A stretch of DNA of 64,000 bases, taken from NCBI GenBank assembly GCA_013398955.1, contig VWPU01011642.1, positions 62,001 to 126,000 on the forward strand, in the 5' to 3' direction. Under the pieces are notes generated by a model. It made no database searches, was not told where the DNA came from, and worked only from the letters and a program-made list of their open reading frames with translations. Below are positions 20,276 through 32,212 of this stretch, in pieces; positions within the stretch are counted from its first letter, which is position 1; every line of letters starts with the position of its first letter. A program made the position numbers and the translations under genes. This stretch comes from Callaeas wilsoni (lineage: Eukaryota > Chordata > Aves > Passeriformes > Callaeidae).

Positions 20276-23218
20276 GTACTTCCACAGCTGAGGACACCCT
20301 GAGTCCAGAAGCGCCTGTGGGCCATGCAGGCTGATCAAGGCTTTTTCATGTCAGAGACAGATAAGTTTCATCAGCTGCATCACAAGAAGCACCACAACTT
20401 GCATTTTGGGAATACATATCTTCCAGAAGGGTTTATGAGAAGTAGACTCCATTGCTCCTCTCAGAAATATGTTCCAGCAGTTAATCTTCCTGGGTGCTAA
20501 AACACACGCCTTAGTTTACATCAAGCTGATTTTAGCACCCAGCTTGCCTGCTAGCAAGCTGCGAGTGCAACACAAGCAGGAGCCTTGGAGAGCGGAACCT
20601 CCCAACCAAGCTCATTGAAACCAGACAGGAGCAGCTCCAGTGGCAAAATGCTTGTCCAGGAGTTTAGCAGGAAGCATGGGATTTCTTCCCTCTCTTTAGG
20701 CTACAGTGGAGTATTTCAGACACCAGTGGCAGAGGTGAGGGTCACGACTGTAACTCTGAAGCAATCCCGTGTGAAGCACTTGGGCATCCAGGAGGAACTG
20801 AGGCAAGGCATGTTTTGCACAGGTACCCACCTCACTCCTCTCACGCATGGATGAGCTCTTTTTAAAACATACCAATCCTACAAAAATATCAGTGATTCTG
20901 TGATTTCTGTCTGTCTTTCACATGCTAGGACCTTTAGGGCCAAGGACTGTCTCCTCATCCCCTATTTATACTGCACTCACTGACTCTGAACTGAAGCTTC
21001 CAAAGGTGCTTTATCTGTACCTCTGTCAAGGCATTTCTTCAGTCCTGTTGGTCCAGAGTCTCCCAGCAACAGAGTGACTGTTTACTCAAGTATATTTATT
21101 TTCTTTCAAAAGATATTTATTAATTTTTTTTTAAAGACCATGTGCTTGTGTTGGTTTTTTCTTTTTTTGGCAAGTGGTGCCAAGAAATTAAAAAAACCAC
21201 CAACCCCCCGGCAAATGGTGCCAAGAAATGCAGAAATGTATTTCTTCACCCTACACCTCTTCAACAGTTCTCTGCCCTCCCAAACAAGCTCCTGTTCTCT
21301 CTAAGCCCCGGGAGCACTGGTGCCCGTGGTCATTACAGAAGTATTCACAGTGCCTGCCACAGCTGATGACAGCTCTATAATCGCGGTGCAACTGGATATG
21401 TTGCCATGCTTAACTCAGCTGGTTTGTGTTGGAGGTTTCAGTGTGGCATGCCTTCAAACTGATGTAATTCTCCATGTTTTGTCTGAAAAGTGTGGCTTTT
21501 TTGGCAAGTCCCTCTGGAGCCCAATGAAAGAAACCTGTATTTTCCAGGCCCTCCTTGGCCACAGTGATGGCTGGTGGTAGGCTGACACATGTAATTCCGA
21601 ATCTCTGCTCATCCCTGGGCAGATGCAGAGCGCTTGCCCACAGAAAGACAACCGTCAGCTGAAACCGACCCAAACGCCTGCCTGACTCTAAAAAAAGAGA
21701 TCCAGCTATTCAGAAGCAACAGAGAGATCTGCCAACCCAAACTGAGTCCCTCCAAGAAATTAACTCCCATTTGTTTATTACTGAGTATTTGCCACCTCTA
21801 AGTACCATGAATAGCTGAAACATATTCCAACTGGGGAAGCTGCCAGAGGCTGTTTTCCCGAAAAGGCCGACGCTCATATTCTGGTCTCGCTGATGCCACT
21901 CCTTCCAATCTGTACCCTCTTCTGTCAAACCAAACCCCTCAAACATTATCAGTCTTTTCTGTTTGCAGCTGCTGATGGCACACCGGGCTCGCCCTGCCTG
22001 GCTCTGGGCCACCCTCCTTCAGGGCTGGGTGTTCAGTTCTGTCAGCAGGCCTGGAGAGAAGTGAACACTCTTTTCCCTTCTCCCCAGCAAACAGGTGCAG
22101 GACCCACTGCATCAACTTAGATTTTAACTGGCTGTGCACAGCACCGTGCTCTCTGGGAGCCACAGAGGCAAGTTCCTAAGTTCTACTTGTCCTCTCCAAA
22201 GGATAAAGAAGTGGTGCTGCTTCCAGAAGGTTCCAGAGCCTGGGAGATGGAGAGTACCATGGCAGTACGTGACTATGACACAGCAGTGATTTTCTGGTTA
22301 GGGGGAAAATGGGCTTCTATACAACATCTGTACACTCCAGAACCAGTGGCTAACTTGAATAGAAAATATAAAATGGAAAATAAAGGGCCATTCTTTTTTG
22401 AAACCTCACAAATGTCAGCAAATCAAAATAAGACCTTCCTTGTCTCCTCTCACTGCAGGAAGGTCTGAACAAAATGGTAAGATTCTCTGCAATTAATTGC
22501 TAGTGTATCCAAAACAACAAATCAGCCATTTTCATGTTACCTGTGTGTGTTTTTGTCAAGGGAAATGTAAATTTAGAGCTGATAAGAATAACTTCTGATG
22601 ACTGGGCAACAGTGCTGGAAATTATTCATTCTTTTACCCTACTTTTTAAAGGTACCTCTCTTTATTCCATTTTAACATTGAGCTACAAAACATTGGATAA
22701 GTGATGGAAATGGCCACCTTACTGATATGGCATTAATAGCAATCAGCTCCTACATCACACAGACTTGGCTCTTTCCTGCTAGGTCACTACTACAGAAAGA
22801 CAGTTTCAGAAGGAAAGTAGTGGACTAACCTGTACAAAAAAAGCTTTTTGAGGGCTGACTTTGAGACCCAGCAAACAAAAGCAGAGATGGCAGCAGCTAA
22901 AGGCAGACAGCAAACTTCCTGTGTATCTTTCTTCCTTCAGGCGGATCACTGAATACACAATATACAAACCTGTGTTGGAGACACTCCAAAATCCTGGCTA
23001 CCAACACCACAAAGGCTTCCCAAGCACTCCCCTTTCATACTGACTCACGCCGCCTTCCGCAACCCAGCAAATACACAAAGTTAAAAAAAGAGCAACTGAA
23101 AGTGACCTTTAAAATAGCAAAATGTTAATTTCAGCTATTGTTTTATGTATCCTCAATAATTCATCCCCGACCTGACCCAGGTTCCTCGGGCTCTGCAGCC
23201 TGCCTGGCTGTGACTGTG
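20276..23218. other. 2.9 kb unassigned DNA
   Basis: No gene is recognised. Around 21110-21210 a T-rich run and an A-rich run flank a pair of 20-base near-identical direct repeats (listed separately). The remaining frames are 100 codons or fewer and overlap one another. Confidence 0.45.
21169..21229. repeat. Local 20-bp direct repeat, 41-bp spacing
   Basis: GGCAAGTGGTGCCAAGAAAT (21169-21188) recurs as GGCAAATGGTGCCAAGAAAT (21210-21229), 19 of 20 identical. It contains the dyad TGGTGCCA. The intervening bases are A-rich then C-rich. Function is unknown; it may be a small slippage duplication. Confidence 0.85.
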
Positions 23219-23470
23219 CATGTGTAATGCGCGCTCAGCTCCCGCGGCGCGCAGCACGTCCCGCTGCCGCCACCGCTCCTCCTTGACCCGCTTCCCAGGA
23301 GCACAACTTGATGCTTTTGACAGGCCTACCTTACCTGTCTCTGCAAAGCAGAAACTGGAGAGCCAGGAATAAAAGGCGCTTGGTGAAGGGGGAAAAAAGA
23401 GAGCGATTGAGAACGTACCCAGACATCCCTTACACACAAAGCTGCTCGTGGAGTTTGGCCAAGGTGAGTC
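23219..23470 (+). promoter_or_regulatory. CpG-dense patch, TATA-like box and splice donor: possible promoter/first exon
   Basis: A CpG-dense core at about 23226-23290 (around ten CpGs in 65-70 bases, including CGCGGCGCGC) stands out from the CpG-poor surroundings. About 90 bases further on comes GAATAAAAGGCGC (23367-23379), which resembles a weak TATA box. A textbook 5' splice site, AAG|GTGAGT, lies at 23461-23469. This order would suit a first exon of roughly 23400-23463 of a plus-strand, perhaps non-coding, transcript. No acceptor partner or coding sequence was identified, and each element alone could be chance. Confidence 0.25.
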
Positions 23471-26461
23471 CTTTGGCAGGAGGGCAGCAGTGAAATGACA
23501 GCCCCAGTGCTGGCCTTGCTGGTAACGTTCAGTGAGCTTTGTGCACACACAGAAAGATCTGGCCATGCCAGTAACAGTCATATCTCCCCACACGGTACAT
23601 GCTTTTCATGATGTTTCTTCTTTTTCAAACTTGATATATATCATGCTGCTTGCTTTACTATATACATGCACACAGATACAAAGAGATAAGTAACCAAAGT
23701 ATTTGGGCTTTTAAGAGCCAGAAACTGGGGCTGGTTCCATACATAATGCATATGTTACATACAAAGCCATGACTAAAGCATTGTGGTAACCTTCAGAGGA
23801 GCCTCCAGGTGATGATGCATAATTAAGGGACTTGCTGAGCCTAAAGCTACTGAGAAAAACCAATTAGAGTAAAACCGAACCAAAACAAACCCCTATTATA
23901 CTTAAATCTAGTTTTAGACACCTGTCGTGGGGGATTTATAAAATACTCCTTAAAGCAAGTGATTCATGAGCCACAGGCAAGTGACAGGTCAGAAACAGAA
24001 CCAAGCAAGCTGGTGTGGAGCCTGGCAGTGTGCTGGGAGCCTCACACGAAGCACCCGCCCTGCCACCCTGACACACCCTCTGTGCGCCTTAAAAATGGTA
24101 TGACTCAAAAATCAAACCACAAAAACATGTTTCATAAGAAATAATGTGTGATGGCAAGTTGCCTACAGCAACATTTAGTATTTTTTCTTCTGTCAGCAGG
24201 AAATCTGGAATTTTTTCCCTTGCCAGATGAACGCTGTCCACACTGAACACCAAGGGCACACAGGGCTGCACAGTAGGGAATAACACTTCTTGGTTGCTTT
24301 CATTAAAATGACTTACTTTTCACGGTACCTAATATAATTCAGCTTGTGCATCAGACTTCTCTTTGGAACTCATTCCCTGTACCCAGTCGAGAAAACTAAT
24401 TCTATCTGAACACTTAAAAGAGCTTCTTGGGACTCTAACAGATGATCAGTGAGGTCTAAACCTCAGGAATACTTCTGTGCATGCGAATCTTCCCATGCCA
24501 ACTCAGACCTTTCAATTTTTCAGAAACGTTCTGGGATTTGAGATTTTACTTAAGCCAACATTTTCCACTCTGAACCATTCAAAACAGTTTTTTATAATTA
24601 AACCCAAGCGATGCCACAGCGGGAACCACTTGGATGATGAGCTGCTGTACAAGTCAGTCTGTCGAGATGAATCAGTTTGTTATAGATCAACTCTGTATTC
24701 ATGGCATAACCCATTTAAGTTAACAGCACATTACAGATACTTCCCTCAACACGACATGAACTCTCCAGATAAGGTTATTTTTTACAGCAAAATCTGATTT
24801 TAATTGCAGCACAGGAAAAAATGTTGAAGGAAAATGTTCAACCTGCCCTGAGAAATGAAGAATGCCCACGTGTGAAGCACATGTGTACTCTGCTGAGCAC
24901 ACTCCAGCAGAATTTGAGCTGTGGATGGTGTCTTACACACAGACAACAGGAGGAAACATTCACGAAATCACAACAAACGTCCTTCGTGCACCTCAAGAAA
25001 GGAAAGAAATGCAACAAAGAAATATAGAAGGAAGTGTAACATGTGGAATGAAATTAGTTAGCTACTCAGCATTTTCTGTGAAAAGACAGACCACATTCAC
25101 AGCTCAGGGTCTGACTGAAAGCCCTTTAAAAGAAATGCTCCTACTGACTTCAGTGGGATTCTGGATCACATCCAGCAGATCCCAAATGCTGTCCATTATC
25201 ATACGGTGAGTGTGAATATAGACCTTCATTAATACTCAAAATGTCACCTTTTACAAACTTCATAAACGGACAAACATAGGAGAGTACAAAAAGAGGAGAT
25301 ATGCGAGAGGAACTGATGAGGGCAAAAATCAAGGTTAAAAAAAGGCAAACACACAAATCATTAATGCTCTTGAGACTGATGATGTAATATGGTGATGGGG
25401 AACACACCTCAGAGGCAGATGGAAGCCTGAGCCATGGCTTCGGGTTCCCACACCCTCAGACACTTAAATTCCATCACCAGCTTCCTGGTTTGCACAAAAA
25501 CCTTATTCAAAAGTTTGGGTTCAGAGAAATAGCCAGAAAAATCACTGCTTGCTGCCCATTTATCCAAGCACATCCAGTTTGCTTTCCTTATGTTGTTTAT
25601 ATTTGTGTTCCTACTCACTCTTTTGGGATCTGTTTCTGCATCCCCATGAAGTGTGGCAAGGCAAACAGACACAACATCCGTAAGGGTGTCAGCCCGTTCC
25701 TAACTCTCAGACTTGCCTGTGCTTAGCTTGATTAGGAACTGGGGACGGGTTCTTATATTGCTTGAATTGTTTCTCCTTCTTTTTACTGGAAGTTTTCTCT
25801 GGCACTGTAAACAGTGTTTTAGGCAGGCAGGTAACTAAACGCTCATTAAAACAACTAATTAGTGCAGTACCAAAAGTAAGAGATTTTCATCCAGTGCCTT
25901 AAGGGTCTTCAGAGGGAAAAGAGTTGATTTGAACCAGAGAACTGACAGAGACCCAGGGCCTCTAACAGAGCCTCAAATGAAGCCTAAGCTGCAACTGATG
26001 TACCAGAATTATAACATCTTCTGTGGTCACCAGCAGATGTTGCTGAACAACTTCAAAGCTAAACGCTAAGTACAGAAGAAAATAAATATTCTTCTGTACT
26101 AAGAAAGGGATTAGCACATCACAGCAACGCCTGCAAAATAAATATCTAACTTCTAATTGCAGCTCTCAGCATTCTAATTACTGATTTGCCCCCCTACACA
26201 GACATCCCCTCTGCTGGGAGCGCCAGCCGGGTCTGGGCTCACGGAGGTGCTGCACATGAAGCTGCAGGATCTGGTGACAATGGCCTGATTACAGTCACAG
26301 CACGAGAGCAGCGCTGCTGACAGAGCCCCTTCGGCTCACGTCACAGGCAGGCAGAAAGGGCAGGCTCACGAGCTCTTGATACTTCCAAATTGAAAAAGAA
26401 TGCAGAGCTCTGCCCTCCGTTTGGAAGATGAGACTTACTTTGTCAAACAGTTTTCAACATC
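23471..26461. other. 3.0 kb unassigned DNA
   Basis: No gene or known repeat is recognised. The sequence is moderately AT-rich, with frames of 115 codons or fewer. No tandem array is seen. Confidence 0.45.
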
Positions 26462-26471
26462 ATTTGCAAAT
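26462..26471. promoter_or_regulatory. Palindromic octamer-type site
   Basis: ATTTGCAAAT is a perfect 10-bp palindrome containing two overlapping octamer-like POU-factor half sites. It lies in AT-rich DNA about 115 bases before the inverted repeat below. A binding role is inference only. Confidence 0.3.
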
Positions 26472-26586
26472 AAATGGTTTTATAAAACTGCAGGGACTGC
26501 ATTTATGATCTGATATAAAAATCAACAGATGCCTGCTAAGTTATTACAATGAAGAACTTGTTCGACGGGATTACATTCATTATTGT

Positions 26587-26613
26587 AAGTGATTTACATC
26601 CTATAAATCACTT
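26587..26613. promoter_or_regulatory. Perfect 10-bp inverted repeat (PBX/HOX-like half sites)
   Basis: AAGTGATTTA (26587-26596) and TAAATCACTT (26604-26613) are exact reverse complements separated by 7 bases. The arms present TGATTTAC on one strand and TGATTTAT on the other, resembling composite PBX-HOX9/10 sites known from vertebrate enhancers. The structure is visible in the sequence; its use as an enhancer element is speculative. It could also form a small hairpin. Confidence 0.35.
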
Positions 26614-29600
26614 CTTTGGGGATTTACTTTAATTTTCCTTTGGCTGGCAGTGCTACTCATTCTGTTCCTGCTATTTTGGAGATGAAAGTTTGGAACATCT
26701 CACATATGTAGAATGAATAAATATTACGAGACATGCTGAGAAAAGCTGTCCTGTTTGTCAAGTGCCTTTGGCTAAAGGAAATTCTGAGCTTCATGTACCA
26801 TCTGTGTCCGTACCCACACACCCTCACCACACTGAACCCTCTTCATGCAATTCCAGCCTCAGAGCCAGGTCTCCTGGCTGGGTGCAGCTCGGCAGATCTC
26901 TGCGGATCTTGGCCGATTTCAGGCAAGTGAGAATCTTGCCTTACCCCAGCAATGATTTCTATAACTTTATTCAGATGGTGCAACGCTGGAAGATGAATCA
27001 CAATGACCTGCAAAGAATCTACTGCTACGTCAATGGAGGAGACGAGACACACTAAAAATGTGGCAGCCTGAGACAGAGGGAAGACGGGTTTCATGTGTCC
27101 TGAACCTCCTGCTTGCAGTGCCAGAGAGGGAAAATCCAGGCTAGGCTGGGCTTAGTCATAGGAAAGCACTGCAGGCAGAAACCAGAGACATGCTTGATTT
27201 GCAATCAAGCTAAATCAAAGGGGAAAGGTACCTGTAAAGTCTGGATAAGCAAAATTTGATGCAGTGCAGAACATGAAATCAGAATCAAAAGGAAAATAAT
27301 GTCAGGGAAAGAGACCTGGAAATGGAGAGTTCCACCACAGTCCTAAAGGCTCCAGGTGCCTCTCTGTAAACAAAGCATGTCTCCAGCTGAAGCCATATTC
27401 AGTCTACAGAATGTAATGGGGAGACACAAATGAATAAAAACTATTTCATGTGTGAAATGTTGCAAGACTGGTCCTAATGCCCGAGCTCTTCCCCCAGCAG
27501 CTCCCAGATAACGCTGCTGCTCAGCAGCTCCGTGGGCTCCAGCCTCCTGATCAGGAATGCAAGAGGAAAGCCAGTTGACTTTGAAGATTGGCTGATCACT
27601 GCAAGCTTTGTCTTGCCCTCATCCCTTTCTCTGTGTCTTGGATTTCAGTACAAACTTCACGTACCCAGATGCAAAGGCAGAATTTTGAGCGGAATCTCTT
27701 CTGCCTCTGAGAGCCTCTGAGGAAGGGAGGTCCTGTTCCCAGAAGGTGCTGAGAATGATAACCCAGCGTTAGCCAGCTTGGATACATAGAGCGTGATATA
27801 ACTGTATCAGAGGTCTCTGGTAGAAAGGTTATTATCAGCCTTTGAAATGCAAGCCTTTAACAGGGAAGATTAGAAAGGTAAAAACTGATAGCAAACTCTG
27901 AGGAAGTTTCACCGTGAAATTGGCCCTTTGGGAAGCATAAGGATGAAACAGGATCAAGTTGAAGGGGAACTGCACTCTCTTGGCAAACTGACCGTGACCA
28001 CATGGCTTTGGATGAGCAAGGGAGGCCTGCTGGGCTCTGTGTGCCATGCTGGGTCCCTGATGGAAAGCTAAAACAACAGAAAATGTTCTAGATAAAATAC
28101 CCATCAACTGCCCAGACAGACTGAATCCTATTGACTTCCCCACATCGGAAAACATACTATGGAAAACATGAGCAGCATCTAGGGAAGTTCTCTAGAACTT
28201 TGGTTTCCTTTTTCTTTTTTCAATTTTTTTCTTTTTCTGAAAGCAGCTGGAATACAGAATAACCCAGGGGAGCCAGCAAAAATACTGCGCCTCCAAAAAT
28301 ACCAGCCTGCCAGCTGGGGTTGGGCAGACAGGCACGCTGTCTGAGGGGCTGCACGCCAGGTGTCCAGGGGCTGAGTGACCAGCCTGGCCACCCAGCGGGG
28401 CCTCCGAGTGTCCAGTGGCAGCAAGGGCAGCCCAGCAGCGCCAGGGAGCCCAACCTCGCGTGTGTGCAGCCCAGCAGCTGCGCTGTGGTGCCTCCTGCAT
28501 AATCACTCCCATCCCTCTCCTCGTCCCAGAGGGGGTTGGCAACTGAGCACTTGCCTCCATCTGGAGAAGCAGCTGGACATGACATGCCAAAGGAAAAAAT
28601 TCCAATGGGGCAAAAATAAAAATCTCTCAACAAGACAATTTTTATTCTAGTAAATGTTACCAACCCAAGTCCCATAGGATCTCACTAACCAGTAATTTAA
28701 TCATTCAAATCCCTTTCCAAAGGTGCAGTATTTCCCATGAGGAAAGAAGGAGCTGGTGACTGGCAGCCCTGTAGGGAAAGGAATGTCTGTGCGGTTTTTC
28801 CTCCCTTCCCCTCCCAATTGAAACAGTGTTCCTTTGCTCCATGACCATTTATTTGGCCCCTCAGACCACCTTTCCTACCAGCTGTTCTCTCCCTTTTAAC
28901 CACACACATCCCATGTGTGGTGGGGGTGGTGGAGACCCACATGGCTGTGCCTGTCCAGGGCAAAGCGCCTGGACCTCGGCCTGGCTTTGCTCCCACCACC
29001 CATGTGCAGCCCCAGGGAATGGTGCAGGGGACCCCCACCCCAGGGGACCCCAGGGCTGGCTGGCTGTGAGCCCGGGCAGTGCACCCCAACCTGCTTTTCC
29101 TGAGCCAGAGGGAAGGCCAGCCCCATCCATGCTGTGCCACCTACGGCAAACTGCAGCAGTTTGTCCTGAGTGGTAATATCTGAAAACAACCCCCACAATG
29201 GAAAGGAACAGTCTGTCAGCAAAAATAACCAGGTCTTTAGCCACGAGGTTGACAAGACCCCTTCTTGTTTCAGGAGGCTGCACTGCCCTCTGCTTAAGAA
29301 CCTGGAGTCACCTCACTGAAGTCAGGGCTCCTCTGGGAAGGTTATTCAGGCTTTTAAATACATGGCTTTGCTCTCTAACAAAATGAACAAACACACCAGC
29401 CCTACATTTCTCCTGGAAATGTGCACTGTTATCTTTAGTAAAAAGATATTATTTTTATTTTCAGAAAGAAGCTCCAGGGAACAGTGCTTTAAACCAAAAA
29501 CTATGTTATTTCTCAAGCAGCCAAGAATAGTTGCCTTCATTTGGGCTGGTCTTAAAACTGGGATTTTCCCCCAAATGACCCAGTATCTTTAGAGTGGGAT

Positions 29601-31877
29601 AGACAGAAGTGCCAAGAAAAGCCCTCTCAGGCATGGAAATGAGGAAGAAACACTTGGCCAAATACACAGAGCCCAGCAAGTGTGCAGGCTCCCACACTGC
29701 CCCCGTGGCAGATGCCCATGTGCCCCGTGCCCTGTGGCCGGGTAGCGTGTGGAGAGCCAGCTCCCTGTGCCACAGCCGTGCCCTGGGGAGCCTGAGAGAC
29801 CTCAGTGTCACTGTCACAGCTCAGGGCCACGGCTGGCTCCCAGCGCAGCGCGGGCTTCAGTCACTGCAGAGACGGACAGCGTGTGGCCAGGGCAAACCAA
29901 CCAACCACACATCCTGTGCAAGGAAGAGCTTTCCTCTGCTCCCCTTTCCAACCTCACAGGATGCTCGAGCAACAAAACTGGTTTTATGCTGGAAGTTATT
30001 GTAGAAGTGTGACGTGGCAAAATCAAACGCTTTAAAAGTACAACTTTAAGCAGAGGCTTAAGCTGTTAAGCCATTGTACCACTCCGCAGACGGATAACAA
30101 CTAAGCAAAACTCCTGTAAGTTCTTCCCATGGTGGATTCGCCCTCTCAGATGCAGGCTGCATGCTTGGCAGCATTTCCCTGTCTCGCTGACACATCTGTG
30201 TTCTCATCTCCCCAGAACCAGCTTTCAATGAAAACAAGGTTAGCGAAGCACTCGGACTTGTCAGAGCTCTCTCAGTATTTTACCCGTGTAGATGCTGCTC
30301 GATGAGCAGATGCAGTGCTGTCTGTACACAGCATTTGGGACTACACTTCTCATCCGTGATGCTCAGCCTTCTGTCTTCATACAATGTGCCTGCTTTTACA
30401 CAGACCCCTCACTACCCCAATTCTACCACTTCCTCCCTCAACAATCAAGTGCAGAGGAATCTCATACAGTCATGAGGTGGTGCCCCCTCAACCGTGCAAC
30501 CTCAAACAGGGTGCAGTGTGAAAGGGGAACCCACTTGGTGACCCTGCCTGGGCTACTGCAGGAATACCCTTCTCCTTTCCAATTTGAAAACTGCCTCTGC
30601 AGTATAATTCTCCTTCCATTAAAGTGAGACTCACCAGAACACAAGCTCTTGCAAGCTCTTGCAAATTGCTGTTTTCTGGACACGCTGCTTTTATTTGTGC
30701 AAACATCCCTGCTCCATCTGCTCAGCTTCAGGCACATTATTAATGCTCTGGCACCCTGAAAAGCCCCTGCTCGCTGCACGAAGAGCAATGTGACTTCAAT
30801 GACGAGGTTTTGGAAAGGATCTGGTGCCTGTAGGAGAAATGAGGAGTTTGCCATCGGCTACGCTGTGAGCTGATGAGTAGCCCTGGGGGTGAGGAGATGC
30901 CAAGGACTCACCAAAAGCTGAGAGGAAATGGGAGGCTTCCCAGAGCATAAGAGGCTTGGCAAAAGCAGCTGTTAGTACTGGGGCTGGTTTGAAAACTTAA
31001 GTCCTGAAAGTGCAAATGACAGTAGGGCTACAAATAGAAAAGGGTACAGGGGCACGTCTTGATGACCTTGGGATCCTAGAACTACAGTTAAGAGTGAAGC
31101 TTATAATCCAACTGTTCATAACATGCCCATAAAAATTTAGGAGCAGAGAGAGAGTGAGGACCTCAGCTAGCAGAGATAAGCATGCACGAGCCCGTTTTGG
31201 GCTTATCAAACTGCCTGGCAGCTGCCATGGCTGGCAAGCCCCAGCTTGCTAAAGACCACGGAACATCAGTGGCCATGATGGGAACGGCCCCAGTTTTCCC
31301 CCAGTCCTCTGAGAGACCAGCTGCTGAGGATGGGCCCATGGGAGTGTGCCCAGAGAGACACTGACCCTCTCTCCCCGCTGAGAAAACGGTATCTCTGAGA
31401 AGGGAGGCCTCAGAGGCCTTCTTCCGAGCCACTTCCCCAGCTCTCTGTGCCTTCCCAGCAGCACGAGTAACACGACTGTCTGCTCTGGGCAGCAGCACGA
31501 AGGCAGAAGGCACAGGCACAGCTTTTGCCAGGGGCAGCACAGGTTAATTCCCCTCTGAACAGCCTTGCAACAGCACGGGCTCTCCAGAGGCCATGGCAGA
31601 CACAAAACAGAGAGTATGCCCGAGGTGCTTCTGGTTGACCAAGCCTTCCTGCCTTGCTTAATTTCTGCTTCATCATTCAACCCTCTCTGCTTTTGGGAAG
31701 TTGGAGCAAAATCAAAGCAGCTGGTATTCAGCTGGACGAGACTAAAAATATGCCTTCTTCCCATATGTGTGGAGCAGGAATTTTTGTAGCTGTATGAAAC
31801 TGCTTAGATCAGAGGGTCAACCTTCAGCTTAGCTTTGCTGATGTCCAGTACCTTTGCCAACCTAAGCCAGCTGAAGA
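26614..31877. other. 5.3 kb unassigned DNA
   Basis: No gene is recognised. At 26930-27055 both strands are open and translate to unusually protein-like peptides (listed under findings), but no family is recognised. Between 28190 and 29310 GC-richer DNA yields several overlapping frames of 110-151 codons on both strands, which is typical of chance. At 30641-30663 a 10-base unit (CAAGCTCTTG) is present twice in tandem. A 171-codon minus frame at 31249-31764 has no recognisable domain. Confidence 0.45.
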
Positions 31878-32212
31878 GTTGGTAGAAAACATGTCAGACT
31901 GCTGAAAAACAGAAAATGTTCAATATCATCATATGAAGTCAGAAACAAACACAGCAAAACCAAATAAATCTAATAAAAATACTGTCTGTTGGAAGAAAAC
32001 ATGTCAGACTGCTGAAAAACAGAAAATGTTCAATATCATCATATGAAGTCAGAAACAAACACAGCAAAACCAAATAAATCTAATAAAAATACTGTCTGTT
32101 GGAAGAAAACATGTCAGACTGCTGAAAAACAGAAAATGTTCAATATCATCATATGAAGTCAGAAACAAACACAGCAAAACCAAACAAATCTAATAAAAAT
32201 ACTGTCTCTTGG
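31878..32212. repeat. 110-bp tandem repeat, three copies
   Basis: Three head-to-tail units with an exact 110-base period begin at about 31881, 31991 and 32101. Copies 1 and 2 are almost identical; copy 3 differs by a T-to-C change (CAAATAAATC to CAAACAAATC) and by divergence at its end (CTGTCTCTTGG). The unit is AT-rich, is not a multiple of three, and has no coding potential. It is not CRISPR-like, because there are no spacers. The near identity suggests a recent duplication, or possibly an assembly artefact. Confidence 0.95.

Noticed and set aside
31878..32212. CRISPR-like array
   Set aside because: Units are contiguous 110-bp tandem copies without spacers, in animal DNA.
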